A DNA stretch of 64,000 nt. It comes from Mesorhizobium sp. M4B.F.Ca.ET.203.01.1.1 (GTDB lineage Bacteria > Pseudomonadota > Alphaproteobacteria > Rhizobiales > Rhizobiaceae). The stretch's first letter is position 1, and the number at the start of each line of letters is the position of its first letter. The position numbers and the translations under genes were made by a program. The stretch lies in the NCBI RefSeq assembly GCF_004791025.1, contig NZ_SRUO01000005.1, positions 248,001 to 312,000 of the forward strand, in the 5' to 3' direction. A model generated the notes under the pieces. That model did no database searches, was not told the DNA's origin, and worked only from the letters and a program-made list of their open reading frames with translations. Of this stretch, positions 17,077 through 26,024 are shown one piece after another.

Positions 17077-19770
17077 ATGTCCGGCTTTTCGGAAGACATG
17101 CCCTTTTTTGACGAACCGAATGCGCGGCCCGCGGCCCCGTCCGGCATAGCCGCGCGCGCCATGGCCGCCCGCAGCGGCCAGAACAGCGCGCCCGACTATC
17201 TGAAGGGCCTGAACCCCGAGCAGCGGCTGGCGGTCGAGACGACCGAAGGCCCGGTACTGGTGCTGGCCGGCGCCGGCACCGGCAAGACGCGCGTGCTCAC
17301 CACCCGCATCGCCCACATCCTTTCAACCCATAAAGCGAATCCATGGGAGATTCTCGCGGTCACCTTCACAAACAAGGCCGCACGCGAGATGAAGACCCGT
17401 ATTGGCCTACTCGTCGGCGAAAAGATCGAGGGCATGCCGTGGCTCGGCACCTTCCACTCGATCGGCGTCAAGCTGCTGCGCCGCCACGCCGAGCTCGCCG
17501 GGCTGAAATCCGATTTCACCATCCTCGACACCGACGATGTCGTGCGTCTGATCAAGCAGCTCATCCAGGCCGAGGGGCTGGACGACAAGCGCTGGCCGGC
17601 CAAGCAGTTCGCCCAGATGATCGACGGTTGGAAGAACAAGGGGCTCGGCCCCGCCGACATCCCGGAGGGCGACGCCCGCAGCTTCGCCAACGGCAAGGGG
17701 CGCGAGCTCTACAAGGCCTATCAGGAGCGGCTGCAGACCCTGAACGCCTGCGATTTCGGCGACCTGCTCTGCCATCCGATCCGTATCTTCCGCGCCTATC
17801 CGGATGTGCTGAAGGACTACCACAGGCGCTTCAAATACATCCTCGTCGACGAGTACCAGGACACCAACACCGCGCAGTATATGTGGCTGCGCCTGCTGGC
17901 GCAGCGGCCGCAATCCTCCCCCCTTGAGGGGGAGGTGCCCGCGAAGCGGGCGGAGGGGGTCGCCGCAGAAGGCACCGCCCGGTCATCGAGCACAGGGGCG
18001 TCGAGCACTGCCGCGAGGACCCCACCCGACCGGGCTTCGCCCGGCCACTCTCCCCTCAAGGGGAATTCCCGCCCGGCCACCGTCAACATCTGCTGTGTCG
18101 GCGACGACGACCAATCGATCTATGGCTGGCGCGGTGCCGAGGTCGACAACATCCTGCGCTTCGACAAGGATTTCCCCGGCGCCACCATCATAAGGCTCGA
18201 ACGCAACTATCGCTCGACCGCGCATATCCTCGGCGCCGCCTCGCATCTCATCGCCTTCAACGAAGGCCGCTTCGGCAAGACGCTGTTCACCGACCGAAAC
18301 GACCCCGAGGACGACAAGGTGCATGTCCACGCCGCCTGGGATTCGGAGGAAGAGGCGCGCGCCGTCGGCGAGACCATCGAGGCCTATCAGCGCCCCGATA
18401 AACAAGGGAATCGGCACAATCTGAACGACATGGCGATCCTTGTGCGCGCATCCTTCCAGATGCGCGCTTTCGAAGAACGCTTCATCACGCTCGGCCTGAG
18501 CTACCGCGTCATCGGCGGCCCGCGTTTCTACGAGCGCATGGAAATCCGCGACGCGCTTGCCTTCTTCCGCGTCGTCGCCAACGGCGGCGACGACCTCGCC
18601 TTCGAGCGCATTGTCAACGTGCCGAAGCGTGGGCTCGGCGAAGCCACCATCCGCCAGATCCACGACACGGCGCGGGCGCTCCGCATCCCGATGCTGGAAG
18701 CCGCCGGCAACCTCGCCGAAAGCGACGAGCTGAAGCCGAAGCCGCGCGCCGCCCTGCGCGAGGTCGCGGCCAATTTCGAGCGCTGGCAAAAGGCGCTGGA
18801 GACCACGCCGCACACCGAGCTCGCCGAGACCATCCTGGAGGAGAGCGGCTACACCGACATGTGGAAGAACGACCGCTCGGCCGAATCGCCCGGGCGGCTG
18901 GAAAACCTCAAGGAGCTGATCCGCTCCATGGAGGAGTACGAATCGCTGCGCGCCTTCCTCGAGCATGTCGCGCTGGTCATGGAGGCCGAGCAGAGCGAGT
19001 CGCTCGATGCGGTCTCGATCATGACGCTGCATTCGGCCAAGGGTCTCGAGTTCGAGACCGTCTTCCTCCCCGGCTGGGAAGAAGGCCTGTTCCCGCACCA
19101 GCGCGCGCTCGACGAAGGCGGCCGTTCCGGCCTCGAGGAGGAGCGCCGCCTCGCCTATGTCGGCCTAACACGCGCCAAGAAGAACCTGCACATCTGGTTC
19201 GTCTCCAATCGCCTCATCCACGGCCTGTGGCAATCGACCATCCCGTCGCGCTTCCTCGACGAATTGCCGGAAACCCATGTCGAGGTCGCCGAGAGCGGCA
19301 ACTCATATGGCGGCTACGGCAACAGCTACGGCGGCGGCTCGTTCGCCTCCGGACGCGGCAGCCGGCAGAACCCCTACGGCGCCTCGCGCTTCGACAATAT
19401 CGGCGAGGAAAAATCCTTCTCCAACACCTATTCGACGCCGGGCTGGCAGCGCGCGCAGGCCAACCGCACCGAGGCCACCGATCGCAACTGGGGCACGCGC
19501 TCCGGCCACCAGGTCGAGCGCATCGGCTATGGCGAGACCGACAGCGGCTACGGCGCCGGCCGCACCAGCGTCAAAGGTCGCACCATCGACGGCGAACTGG
19601 TCGCCAAGTCCGTCGCCGACAAGCCGTCGGCCTTCAGCGTCGGCGACCGCGTCTTCCACCAGAAATTCGGCAACGGCAACATTGCGGCAATCGAAGGCAA
19701 CAAGCTCACCATCGACTTCGACAAGGCCGGCCAGAAACGCGTGCTGGACGGCTTTGTCACCGGCGTGTGA
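17077..19770 (+). CDS. uvrD: UvrD/PcrA-type superfamily 1 DNA helicase
   Basis: The 897-residue protein carries all SF1A helicase motifs: Q-motif LNPEQRLAV, Walker A AGAGTGKTRVL (residues 64-71), Ia TFTNKAAREMK, Walker B VDEYQDTN, motif III GDDDQSIYGWRGA, motif IV-V region TLHSAKGLEFETVF and motif VI YVGLTRAKK. A Gly/Ser/Tyr-rich linker leads to the PcrA/UvrD C-terminal Tudor-like module (FSVGDRVFHQKFGNG). It unwinds DNA 3'-5' in nucleotide excision and mismatch repair. Residues about 278-336 are an extra in-frame segment between motifs II and III that corresponds to a palindromic repeat insertion; the catalytic motifs on both sides are intact, so the protein is probably functional. Confidence 0.95.
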   Translation: MSGFSEDMPFFDEPNARPAAPSGIAARAMAARSGQNSAPDYLKGLNPEQRLAVETTEGPVLVLAGAGTGKTRVLTTRIAHILSTHKANPWEILAVTFTNKAAREMKTRIGLLVGEKIEGMPWLGTFHSIGVKLLRRHAELAGLKSDFTILDTDDVVRLIKQLIQAEGLDDKRWPAKQFAQMIDGWKNKGLGPADIPEGDARSFANGKGRELYKAYQERLQTLNACDFGDLLCHPIRIFRAYPDVLKDYHRRFKYILVDEYQDTNTAQYMWLRLLAQRPQSSPLEGEVPAKRAEGVAAEGTARSSSTGASSTAARTPPDRASPGHSPLKGNSRPATVNICCVGDDDQSIYGWRGAEVDNILRFDKDFPGATIIRLERNYRSTAHILGAASHLIAFNEGRFGKTLFTDRNDPEDDKVHVHAAWDSEEEARAVGETIEAYQRPDKQGNRHNLNDMAILVRASFQMRAFEERFITLGLSYRVIGGPRFYERMEIRDALAFFRVVANGGDDLAFERIVNVPKRGLGEATIRQIHDTARALRIPMLEAAGNLAESDELKPKPRAALREVAANFERWQKALETTPHTELAETILEESGYTDMWKNDRSAESPGRLENLKELIRSMEEYESLRAFLEHVALVMEAEQSESLDAVSIMTLHSAKGLEFETVFLPGWEEGLFPHQRALDEGGRSGLEEERRLAYVGLTRAKKNLHIWFVSNRLIHGLWQSTIPSRFLDELPETHVEVAESGNSYGGYGNSYGGGSFASGRGSRQNPYGASRFDNIGEEKSFSNTYSTPGWQRAQANRTEATDRNWGTRSGHQVERIGYGETDSGYGAGRTSVKGRTIDGELVAKSVADKPSAFSVGDRVFHQKFGNGNIAAIEGNKLTIDFDKAGQKRVLDGFVTGV
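17911..18070. repeat. Palindromic element inserted in frame within the helicase gene
   Basis: A left arm (about 17914-17960) and a right arm (about 18018-18067) are inverted, diverged copies of one another: CTCCCCCTTGAGGGGGAGG and CGCGAAGCGGGCGG on the left pair with GGGCTTCGCCC and CTCCCCTCAAGGGGA on the right. The element reads through in the helicase frame without a stop, adding SSPLEGEVPAKRAEGV at its start and SPLKGNSRPAT at its end. The normal family sequence would join LRLLAQR directly to NICCVGDDDQ. Confidence 0.85.
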
Positions 19771-19779
19771 GCAATTCCC

Positions 19780-20826
19780 TCACCGATACCTCGCCTGGTT
19801 CCACTTATGGCCGAGCAGCGACAAGATGATGATCAGCCCGTTGAAGAACTGCACGTAGAAGCCGCTCAGCCCCGCCGCCACCACGCCGGTCTGGATGAAC
19901 GACACGGTCACCGCGCCGATCGCGCCGCCGACCACCGTGCCGATGCCGCCCCAGGTCGGCGTGCCGCCGACGAACACCGAGGCCAGCACCGGCAGCAGAT
20001 AGCCGTCGCCGGCCGTCGGCCACCAGGTGAAGTTGATCATCACCGAGAAGGTGCCGGCGATCGCCGCCCCGATGCCGGTGAAGACGAACACCTTGACTTT
20101 GACGCGCTTGACGTCGATGCCCATCTGCTTGGCGCTGTCCGGATTGTCGCCGACTGCCCTCACCTGCGCGCCGAAGCGGTGGCGGTTGTAGAGCAGCGCC
20201 GAGAAAACGACGAAGGCGATGGCCCAGAAGACCTGCACCGGGATGCCCCAGAGCTGGCTCGAGAAGATCTTGTAGGCTGAGCTGTCGGCAAGGCCGGTCA
20301 GCGCCATCGACCTGCCCTCGTTGATGATCTGGATCAGGCCGCGCAACAGGAAATTCATGCCGAGCGTGGCGATCAGCGACGACAGTCCGCCATAGACGAC
20401 CAGCGATCCGACCAGGAAGCCGAGCAGCGTGCCGGTGACCAGCGCGGCGGCGATGCCGAGGAACGGATCATAGCCGGCCTGCACGACCAGTGCGAAGACC
20501 CATGAGGCAAAACCCATCGTTGCCGGGAACGACAGGTCGATCTCGTCGCAGGTGACGACGAAGACCAGCGGCACCACCACGAACAGCGCAACGGGAAGCG
20601 TCGTCAGTACCGAGCTGTAGAGATACCAGGTGGTGAACACCGTCGGATTGGCGATGATGAACACCGCCATCATGAAGATGAACACGCCGAGCGTGCCGAG
20701 CGCGGCGCGGTTGTCGATGACGAAGCCGCGCAGCCAGTGGTCGGATGGATGGCTCCATTCCTTGCCTGCCTGGCCGCTTGTTCTTCCCAGGGGAGATTGC
20801 AGATCGGGTTCCATGGCCTTGCTCAT
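19780..20826 (-). CDS. Sugar ABC transporter permease (FrcC/RbsC type)
   Basis: The 348-residue protein has 8-10 hydrophobic helices and the BPD_transp_2 signature regions (TLGMNFLLRGLIQIINEGRS, YNRHRFGAQVRAVGDNPDSA, PVLASVFVGGTPTWGGIGTV). It forms the inner-membrane channel of a ribose/fructose-class importer. The ATG at 20826 overlaps the stop codon of the ATPase gene by four bases (ATGA), so the two are translationally coupled. It converges with the helicase gene ten bases away. The N-terminal 30 residues are polar and precede the first helix. Confidence 0.92.
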   Translation of the reverse strand: MSKAMEPDLQSPLGRTSGQAGKEWSHPSDHWLRGFVIDNRAALGTLGVFIFMMAVFIIANPTVFTTWYLYSSVLTTLPVALFVVVPLVFVVTCDEIDLSFPATMGFASWVFALVVQAGYDPFLGIAAALVTGTLLGFLVGSLVVYGGLSSLIATLGMNFLLRGLIQIINEGRSMALTGLADSSAYKIFSSQLWGIPVQVFWAIAFVVFSALLYNRHRFGAQVRAVGDNPDSAKQMGIDVKRVKVKVFVFTGIGAAIAGTFSVMINFTWWPTAGDGYLLPVLASVFVGGTPTWGGIGTVVGGAIGAVTVSFIQTGVVAAGLSGFYVQFFNGLIIILSLLGHKWNQARYR

Positions 20827-21620
20827 CGCGCTCCCTGCTCCGCTTCGCCCGCCTCGTGCAGTCCGGGCAGGCCGCCCGGATGCGCCACGTCTTCCATGAA
20901 GTTGATGAGATCTTCCGCCGACTTGATCTGGCTGCGGTCGGCGGTCAGCGCCACCTTGCCGCGGTCGAGCACCACGAAGCGGTCGGCAATGTCGAAGACG
21001 TGGTGGATGTTGTGGCCGATGAACAGGATCGACCGGCCGCTCGCCCGCACCTGGCGCACGAAGTGGAAGACCTTGGCGGTCTCGGTCAGCGACAGCGCCG
21101 TCGTCGGCTCGTCGAGGATGATCAGCTCCGCCTGCTTGTAGATGGCGCGCGCGATCGCCACGCCCTGGCGTTCGCCGCCCGAAAGCTGGCCGACGATCGA
21201 GTGCGGCGTGAACACTTTCGAGGTGAAGCCGATCTCCCGCATCAGCCGGCTCGCCTCCTCGATCTCCTTGTTGACCTTCAGCCAGCCCATCCAGCTGGTC
21301 AGTTCGCGACCCATGAAGATGTTGCGCACGATCGTCTGCTGCACCGCCAGCGCCCGGTCCTGGAACACCGTCTCGATGCCGGCATCGCGCGAGCGCGCCG
21401 CGCTCCATCCGCTGACCGGCTTGCCGCGCACCAGGATCTCGCCGCTGGTCGGCTTGACCACGCCTGACAGGATCTTGATCAGCGTCGACTTGCCGGCGCC
21501 ATTGTCGCCGATCAGGCCGACCACCTCGCCGCGGTCGACGCTGAGGTTGACGCCGCCAAGCGCATAGACCTGGCCATACGACTTCTTGATGTCGCGCAGT
21601 TCGATGATGCGTTCGCCCAT
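20823..21620 (-). CDS. Sugar ABC transporter ATP-binding protein (FrcA-like)
   Basis: A single ABC cassette of 265 residues shows Walker A GDNGAGKSTLIK, Q-loop FQDRAL, signature LSGGERQGVAIARAI and Walker B ELIILDEPTTALS, plus the His switch IGHNIHH. Most ribose-class importers use a double-cassette ATPase; a single-cassette form like this is typical of the rhizobial FrcA fructose system. It powers uptake through the permease encoded immediately downstream. Confidence 0.93.
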   Translation of the reverse strand: MGERIIELRDIKKSYGQVYALGGVNLSVDRGEVVGLIGDNGAGKSTLIKILSGVVKPTSGEILVRGKPVSGWSAARSRDAGIETVFQDRALAVQQTIVRNIFMGRELTSWMGWLKVNKEIEEASRLMREIGFTSKVFTPHSIVGQLSGGERQGVAIARAIYKQAELIILDEPTTALSLTETAKVFHFVRQVRASGRSILFIGHNIHHVFDIADRFVVLDRGKVALTADRSQIKSAEDLINFMEDVAHPGGLPGLHEAGEAEQGAR

Positions 21621-21708
21621 GCGATCCTCGCTCGGATTGTCTGTCTTGCCGGTCTCCTCGCCGGCGGCCCCGCCGGCCGGGCGAAATCCCGGCCGACGGC
21701 TTGGGAGG

Positions 21709-22722
21709 TCAGCGCAGCGCCTGCTTGGCCAGCTCGGCGACGATCTCGTAATTCTGCGGCGTCACGAAGCCGGCGCCGGTATCGACATTCATCGGCGCCA
21801 GACCCAGCACTACCTGCTGGCAGAGGCTGAGGATCGGCAGGTAGCCCTGCAGGAAGGGCTGCTGGTCGGCCGTCAGCTGCACCCAGCCGCCCTTGAAGCC
21901 CTCGACGATCTGCGGGCTGGTGTCGAAGCCGAAATTGAAGATCTCGCCGGGCTTTCTTCCCGCCGCCTGCATGTAGGTGGCGACATTGCCCAGCATCTGG
22001 CCGCCGGGATAGCCGACCGCCTTGATATCAGGGTTGTTGAGCAGGGCCGCGGTGATCACCGGAATCGCCAGATTGGGGTCGGATGCCCATTCGCCGCTCG
22101 GCGGTGACGGCAGCTGGATGACACTGATGCCGGCCTCCTTGAGTACGGCCACCGTGCCGCGCTCTCGCGCGCCGCGGGCCTCGTTCTCGAACGGGCCGAT
22201 CATGATCGCCTTGTCGCCGGACTTGAGCTTGCCGAGCTTGATGGCCTCGGCGCCGAGTGCACGGCCCTGCTGCTCCTGCTGGGCGCCGACATAGCCGCCG
22301 CCGAACGCTTCCACCACCTTCGGCACCGGAACGTTCTGGTACATCATCTTGATGCCGTCCTTGTGCGCCTGCTCGGCCAGAGGCATGATCGCGGCGTCGC
22401 CCGGATGGCCCATCATGGCGATGCCGTTGGGTTTCACGGCGACGGCCTCGCGTAACTGCTGCACCATCTTCTCGGAATCCCACTGCGAGAAGATGTAGTC
22501 GACCTTAGGCCCGAGATCGGCGGCCGCCTGCTTGGCGCCATTGTAGACGATGGTGCCGAAGGCGTCGCCCTCCGCGCCGCCGACGAAGAAGCGGATGTGG
22601 ACGTCCTTGCACCATTGGGCATCCAGCGCCTGCGCCGGCAAGGTGGAGATGGCGGCGGCAAGCGCCGTGGCTGCGGCCACGACGGTCGTGCGCAGAAGTG
22701 TCGTTCTAAACGCGATGCTCAT
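21709..22722 (-). CDS. Sugar ABC transporter periplasmic binding protein
   Basis: From ATG 22722 (GGAGGA seven bases upstream) the product is 337 residues. It begins with a Sec signal peptide (cleavage likely after PAQA, residue 32) and continues as a type I periplasmic binding protein (HIRFFVGGAEGDAFGTIVYNG, GIAMMGHPGDAAIMPLAEQA, KAVGYPGGQMLGNVATYMQA). It would capture a pentose, hexose or polyol for the transporter. The 89-base gap before the ATPase gene holds no terminator that I can see. The exact sugar is not evident. Confidence 0.9.
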   Translation of the reverse strand: MSIAFRTTLLRTTVVAAATALAAAISTLPAQALDAQWCKDVHIRFFVGGAEGDAFGTIVYNGAKQAAADLGPKVDYIFSQWDSEKMVQQLREAVAVKPNGIAMMGHPGDAAIMPLAEQAHKDGIKMMYQNVPVPKVVEAFGGGYVGAQQEQQGRALGAEAIKLGKLKSGDKAIMIGPFENEARGARERGTVAVLKEAGISVIQLPSPPSGEWASDPNLAIPVITAALLNNPDIKAVGYPGGQMLGNVATYMQAAGRKPGEIFNFGFDTSPQIVEGFKGGWVQLTADQQPFLQGYLPILSLCQQVVLGLAPMNVDTGAGFVTPQNYEIVAELAKQALR

Positions 22723-22788
22723 GCACGTTCCTCCCTTTGTTTCCTCGCCAAGCGAGGGTTTTCGACATTCGCTTCGGCAGTGCGCCGC

Positions 22789-22819
22789 AAAACTGGCCGG
22801 CCGGCTCCTCCCGCCGGCC
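22789..22819 (-). terminator. Hairpin with T-run between isomerase and binding-protein genes
   Basis: Read on the minus strand, GGCCGGC-gggagga-GCCGGCC (22813-22819 with 22799-22805) is followed by GGCCAG and then four T residues. It may partly end transcription from the isomerase gene and set a lower level for, or separate, the transport genes. A second small hairpin, CCTCGC-caa-GCGAGG, lies at 22743-22757 just before the binding-protein ribosome site. Confidence 0.45.
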
Positions 22820-22841
22820 AATCCTCACATCAACTTTGGCC

Positions 22842-23750
22842 TCACATCGGATTTGGCAGGTAGCTGGCACCTCCCCTGCATTGCTTGAGATAATCCAGCG
22901 CGCGCACTTGCCCGGTGATCTCCAGGTCGTCGCGATAGACAGGGTCGTGCCAGCCCTCGATGTCGATGGCGCCCTTGTAGCCGGCCAGCCGCAATTCGCT
23001 GATCACCCGCGTCCAGTCGCTGTCGCCGAAGCCCGGCGTGCGCATCTGCACGAAGGGCAGCCGGCCGAACACGCCGTGCTCGCGGATGACGTCCCAGCGC
23101 ACGGTGGCGTCCTTGCCGTGGACATGGAAGATGCGCGGCGCCCATTTGCGGATCTGCGGCATCGGGTCGATCAGGTAGACGAGCTGATGGCAGGGCTCCC
23201 ATTCGAGGCCGAGATTGTCATCCGGCAATTCGTTGAACATCAGCTCCCAGGCATCCGGATTGTGGGCGATGTTCCAGTCACCGCTGGCCCAGTTGCCATC
23301 CATCGCGCAATTCTCGAAGGCGATGCGCACGCCCTTGTCGGCGGCGCGCTTCGCCAGCGGCCCCCAGACCTCGCGGAAGCGCGGCAGGCTGTCGGTCAGC
23401 GGCTTGCCGCGAATACGGCCGGTGAAGCCGCTGACCGTGGAAGCGCCGAACAGATGCGCATGATCGATCACCGTCTCCCAGGCGGCGAGCACGCCGCGGT
23501 CGACCTCGCCGCTCTCCAGCGGATTGCCGAACACGCCGATCGACGAGACGGTGACGTCGGCATCGCCGATCGCCTCGCGGATCTGGCCGGCGAGCCGCGG
23601 CAGGTCCTTGCCGCCCAGCGTCTGCCAGAAGAAGGGCTGGATGCTCTCGAAGCCGAGCGGCAGGATCTGTTTGATGTAGGCGGCCGGGTCGTCGAGATTG
23701 GCCCTGACCATGGTGCCGATCCTGATGTCGAGGAGCGGGTTTGGCATCAT
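22842..23750 (-). CDS. Sugar phosphate isomerase/epimerase family protein
   Basis: The 302-residue protein fits the AP endonuclease 2 / xylose isomerase-like TIM barrel family. Candidate metal-binding positions are visible as RIAFENCAM, LGLEWEPCHQL, IFHVHGKDA and IDIEGWHDPVY, spaced as the Glu-Asp/His-His-Glu set of IolE and related enzymes. It likely isomerises or epimerises an imported sugar or keto-inositol. Its ATG at 23750 overlaps the stop of the dehydrogenase gene by four bases. Confidence 0.87.
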   Translation of the reverse strand: MMPNPLLDIRIGTMVRANLDDPAAYIKQILPLGFESIQPFFWQTLGGKDLPRLAGQIREAIGDADVTVSSIGVFGNPLESGEVDRGVLAAWETVIDHAHLFGASTVSGFTGRIRGKPLTDSLPRFREVWGPLAKRAADKGVRIAFENCAMDGNWASGDWNIAHNPDAWELMFNELPDDNLGLEWEPCHQLVYLIDPMPQIRKWAPRIFHVHGKDATVRWDVIREHGVFGRLPFVQMRTPGFGDSDWTRVISELRLAGYKGAIDIEGWHDPVYRDDLEITGQVRALDYLKQCRGGASYLPNPM

Positions 23751-24775
23751 TGCGCATCCCTGGCGATCGCCACGCGGCGTCCGGTCTCGGCGCTTTCGAT
23801 CGCGCCGAAGACCATGGCCAGGCTGTTGATGTTGTCGGTGCCGCGCGTTTCCGGCTCGGCGCCGGTTTCGATCGCGTGCATGAAATCCCTGATGATGCCG
23901 AGATGGCCATCGACGCGGTCGGATGCGTCGAGTGGCGGCACCTCGATTGGCTGGGTCTTGTCGAACAGGCCGTCGCGGCCCGCAGCCACCACCTCCGCCT
24001 TCAGCCCATCAAAGCCGTCCCAGAGCAGGCTGCCGCGCTCGGCGACGATGCGCCAGCTCCCTTCCCAGCTGGTCCGGAAGCCGTCGGCGCACCAGCTGCC
24101 CGCATAGGTAAAGACCTTGCCGCCGCCGAAATCGAAGACGGCGCTCGCCGACGATCCCTGCCGGTACCAGGAACTGGCCGGCTCCCACTCCTGGCAGTAG
24201 ACGCTGGCCGGCTCGCCGGCGGCCATGTAGCGGGCGGCATCGAAGGTGTGGATCGCCATGTCGAGCAGCAGCACATGGGACATCTCCTCGCGAAAGCCGC
24301 CGAAATGCGGCGCGACGAAGAAGTCGGCATGGATGCTGGTCGGCTTGCCGATGGCGCCCGAGTCGAGAAAGCGGCGGATGCGCCGGACATTGGCGACATA
24401 GCGGCGGTTCTGCACGACGGCATGGACGCGCCCCGCCCGGCGCGCGGCCTCGATGATGGCGCGCGCATTTTCCGGACTGTCGGCGAGCGGCTTTTCGGTC
24501 AGCAGATGGCAATTGTGGGCAAAGGCCGAAAGCGCGACGTCACGGCGGGCGGCGGGAACGACGACGTCGAACACTGCGTCAGGCTTGGTCTCGTCGAGGA
24601 CGGCATCGAGGCTGGTGCCGATGACGGCCCCGGCAAGCCCGTATTCGCTTGCCCTCGCCTGCGCCCGCTCGGCATCAAGATCGACAAGGCCGGCAATCGT
24701 CAGCCCGTCGATCTGCCTCGCGGCATCGAGCCACTGCTTGCTCATGGCTCCGCAGCCGGCCAGGACGACCTTCAT
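23747..24775 (-). CDS. Gfo/Idh/MocA family oxidoreductase
   Basis: The 342-residue protein begins with an NAD(P) Rossmann fold (MKVVLAGCGAMSKQWLDAA) and contains the family EKP motif in CHLLTEKPLADSPENA. The C-terminal domain includes HVLLLDMAIHTFDAARYM, which supplies the catalytic His/Asp region. It likely oxidises or reduces a sugar or inositol derivative supplied by the adjacent transporter. It is the first gene of the minus-strand arm and faces the LacI operators. Confidence 0.9.
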   Translation of the reverse strand: MKVVLAGCGAMSKQWLDAARQIDGLTIAGLVDLDAERAQARASEYGLAGAVIGTSLDAVLDETKPDAVFDVVVPAARRDVALSAFAHNCHLLTEKPLADSPENARAIIEAARRAGRVHAVVQNRRYVANVRRIRRFLDSGAIGKPTSIHADFFVAPHFGGFREEMSHVLLLDMAIHTFDAARYMAAGEPASVYCQEWEPASSWYRQGSSASAVFDFGGGKVFTYAGSWCADGFRTSWEGSWRIVAERGSLLWDGFDGLKAEVVAAGRDGLFDKTQPIEVPPLDASDRVDGHLGIIRDFMHAIETGAEPETRGTDNINSLAMVFGAIESAETGRRVAIARDAQ

Positions 24776-24836
24776 CCAGCGCTCCTCCTCCGCTCGACCC
24801 CTCCAGGCCGATCGTCACGGCATCCACGGCGTCACC

Positions 24837-24863
24837 GTAAACGTTTTTCCGTAAACGTTTACG
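24837..24863. promoter_or_regulatory. Two LacI/GalR-type operators
   Basis: A perfect 14-base palindrome CGTAAACGTTTACG spans 24850-24863, and a half-conserved copy GTAAACGTTTTT lies at 24837-24848, a 14-base step away. The central CG within AAACGTTT is the classic LacI-family operator core. Both lie between the dehydrogenase start and the lacI-type gene. Confidence 0.75.
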
Positions 24864-24971
24864 AGAACACACCCGATAGCGTAGAATGTCAATCGGCTGT
24901 TTGCGAAAATCATCCCAAAGCCTTGGCCTGAGCGGCAGCCGGTGCTAGCCAAGGCAGGGGGAGAACCGTCC

Positions 24972-25997
24972 TTGGCGTCCAGCATCCACGACCTTGCGCG
25001 TCACCTGAACATTTCGATCGGCACCGTGTCGCGGGCGCTGAACGGCCGCGCCGATGTCAATGCCGACACACGCCAGCGCGTGCTGGAAGCCGCCAAGCAG
25101 CTGAACTACGCGCCCAACCAGTCCGGCCGCAGCCTCCGGCAAGGCGCCACCCACTCGATCGCCTTCATGCTGCAGCCGCATCCCGGCGACCAGCAATATG
25201 GCGAGCCCTTCTTCATCCCGTTCCTCACCGGCCTGCAGGGCAGGCTCGCCGAAAGCGGCCTCGACCTGATCGTGGTCATGGGCGCGCCGGGCGACTACCA
25301 GCAGGAGCGCCTGCGCCGCGTCGTCGAGACGCGCCGCGCCGACGCCGTGGTGCTGGCCTGGACGCGGCGCGAGGACGAGCGCATCGACTATCTGACCGAG
25401 AGAGGCTTCCCCTTCGCCACGCTCGGCCGCAGCCGTTCCGGCGGCAAGTCCTACCCTTCCCTCGACCTCGATTTCGAGAAGGCCGGCAGCGACGCCGTCG
25501 ACCGGCTGGTGGCGCGCGGCCACCGCCGCATCGCCGCGGTCCGCCCTGCCCTCAATCTCAATTTCGGCTACCTGTTCCTCGACGGCTACCGCAAGGCCCT
25601 GAAGCGGCACGGCATCGAGGTCGATCCCGGCCTGATCGCCGACGGCTTCATCAACGAGGGCGGCGGCTACCAGGTGACACCGCGCGTGATGCTCTCCAAG
25701 GACCGGCCTACGGCGATCATCTACAACAACGACGCTATGGCGCTCGGCGGCTGCAAGGCGCTGGCCGAGATGGGCATCCGGCCCGGCCACGACATCGCCG
25801 TGACGGTCATCGTCGACACGCCGCTCTGCCGCTATTTCTCGCCGGCGCTGACCGCCTTCCGCCCGGCGCTGCAGCCCATGGGCCGGCGGTTGGCCGAGAT
25901 GCTGCTTGCATCGCTCCCCGCCTTCGCCGGTCCGGAAGGCACGCGCATCATGCGCGAGGTCTGGCCGCTGGAACTGATCGCGCGAGAGAGCGACTGA
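24972..25997 (+). CDS. LacI family transcriptional regulator of the sugar locus
   Basis: The 341-residue protein has the N-terminal LacI helix-turn-helix and hinge (IHDLARHLNISIGTVSRALN, VLEAAKQLNYAPNQSGRSL) and a periplasmic-binding-like effector domain with FFIPFLTGLQGRLAESGLDL and PTAIIYNNDAMALGG. The TTG at 24972 was chosen because AGGGGGAGA lies about eight bases upstream and the HTH would start at residue 3-4; a GTG at 24942 is the longer alternative. It probably represses the divergent sugar genes until the imported sugar or its derivative binds. Confidence 0.9.
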   Translation: MASSIHDLARHLNISIGTVSRALNGRADVNADTRQRVLEAAKQLNYAPNQSGRSLRQGATHSIAFMLQPHPGDQQYGEPFFIPFLTGLQGRLAESGLDLIVVMGAPGDYQQERLRRVVETRRADAVVLAWTRREDERIDYLTERGFPFATLGRSRSGGKSYPSLDLDFEKAGSDAVDRLVARGHRRIAAVRPALNLNFGYLFLDGYRKALKRHGIEVDPGLIADGFINEGGGYQVTPRVMLSKDRPTAIIYNNDAMALGGCKALAEMGIRPGHDIAVTVIVDTPLCRYFSPALTAFRPALQPMGRRLAEMLLASLPAFAGPEGTRIMREVWPLELIARESD

Positions 25998-26024
25998 TAG
26001 TCGCCGAGGGTAGCCGCATCGACC

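Noticed and set aside
17907..18084. Idea that the helicase is a pseudogene because of the insertion
   Set aside because: The frame is unbroken and every catalytic motif on both sides is intact.
17196..19098. Minus-strand frames inside the helicase gene
   Set aside because: They have no ribosome sites or domains and lie within a gene carrying all helicase motifs.
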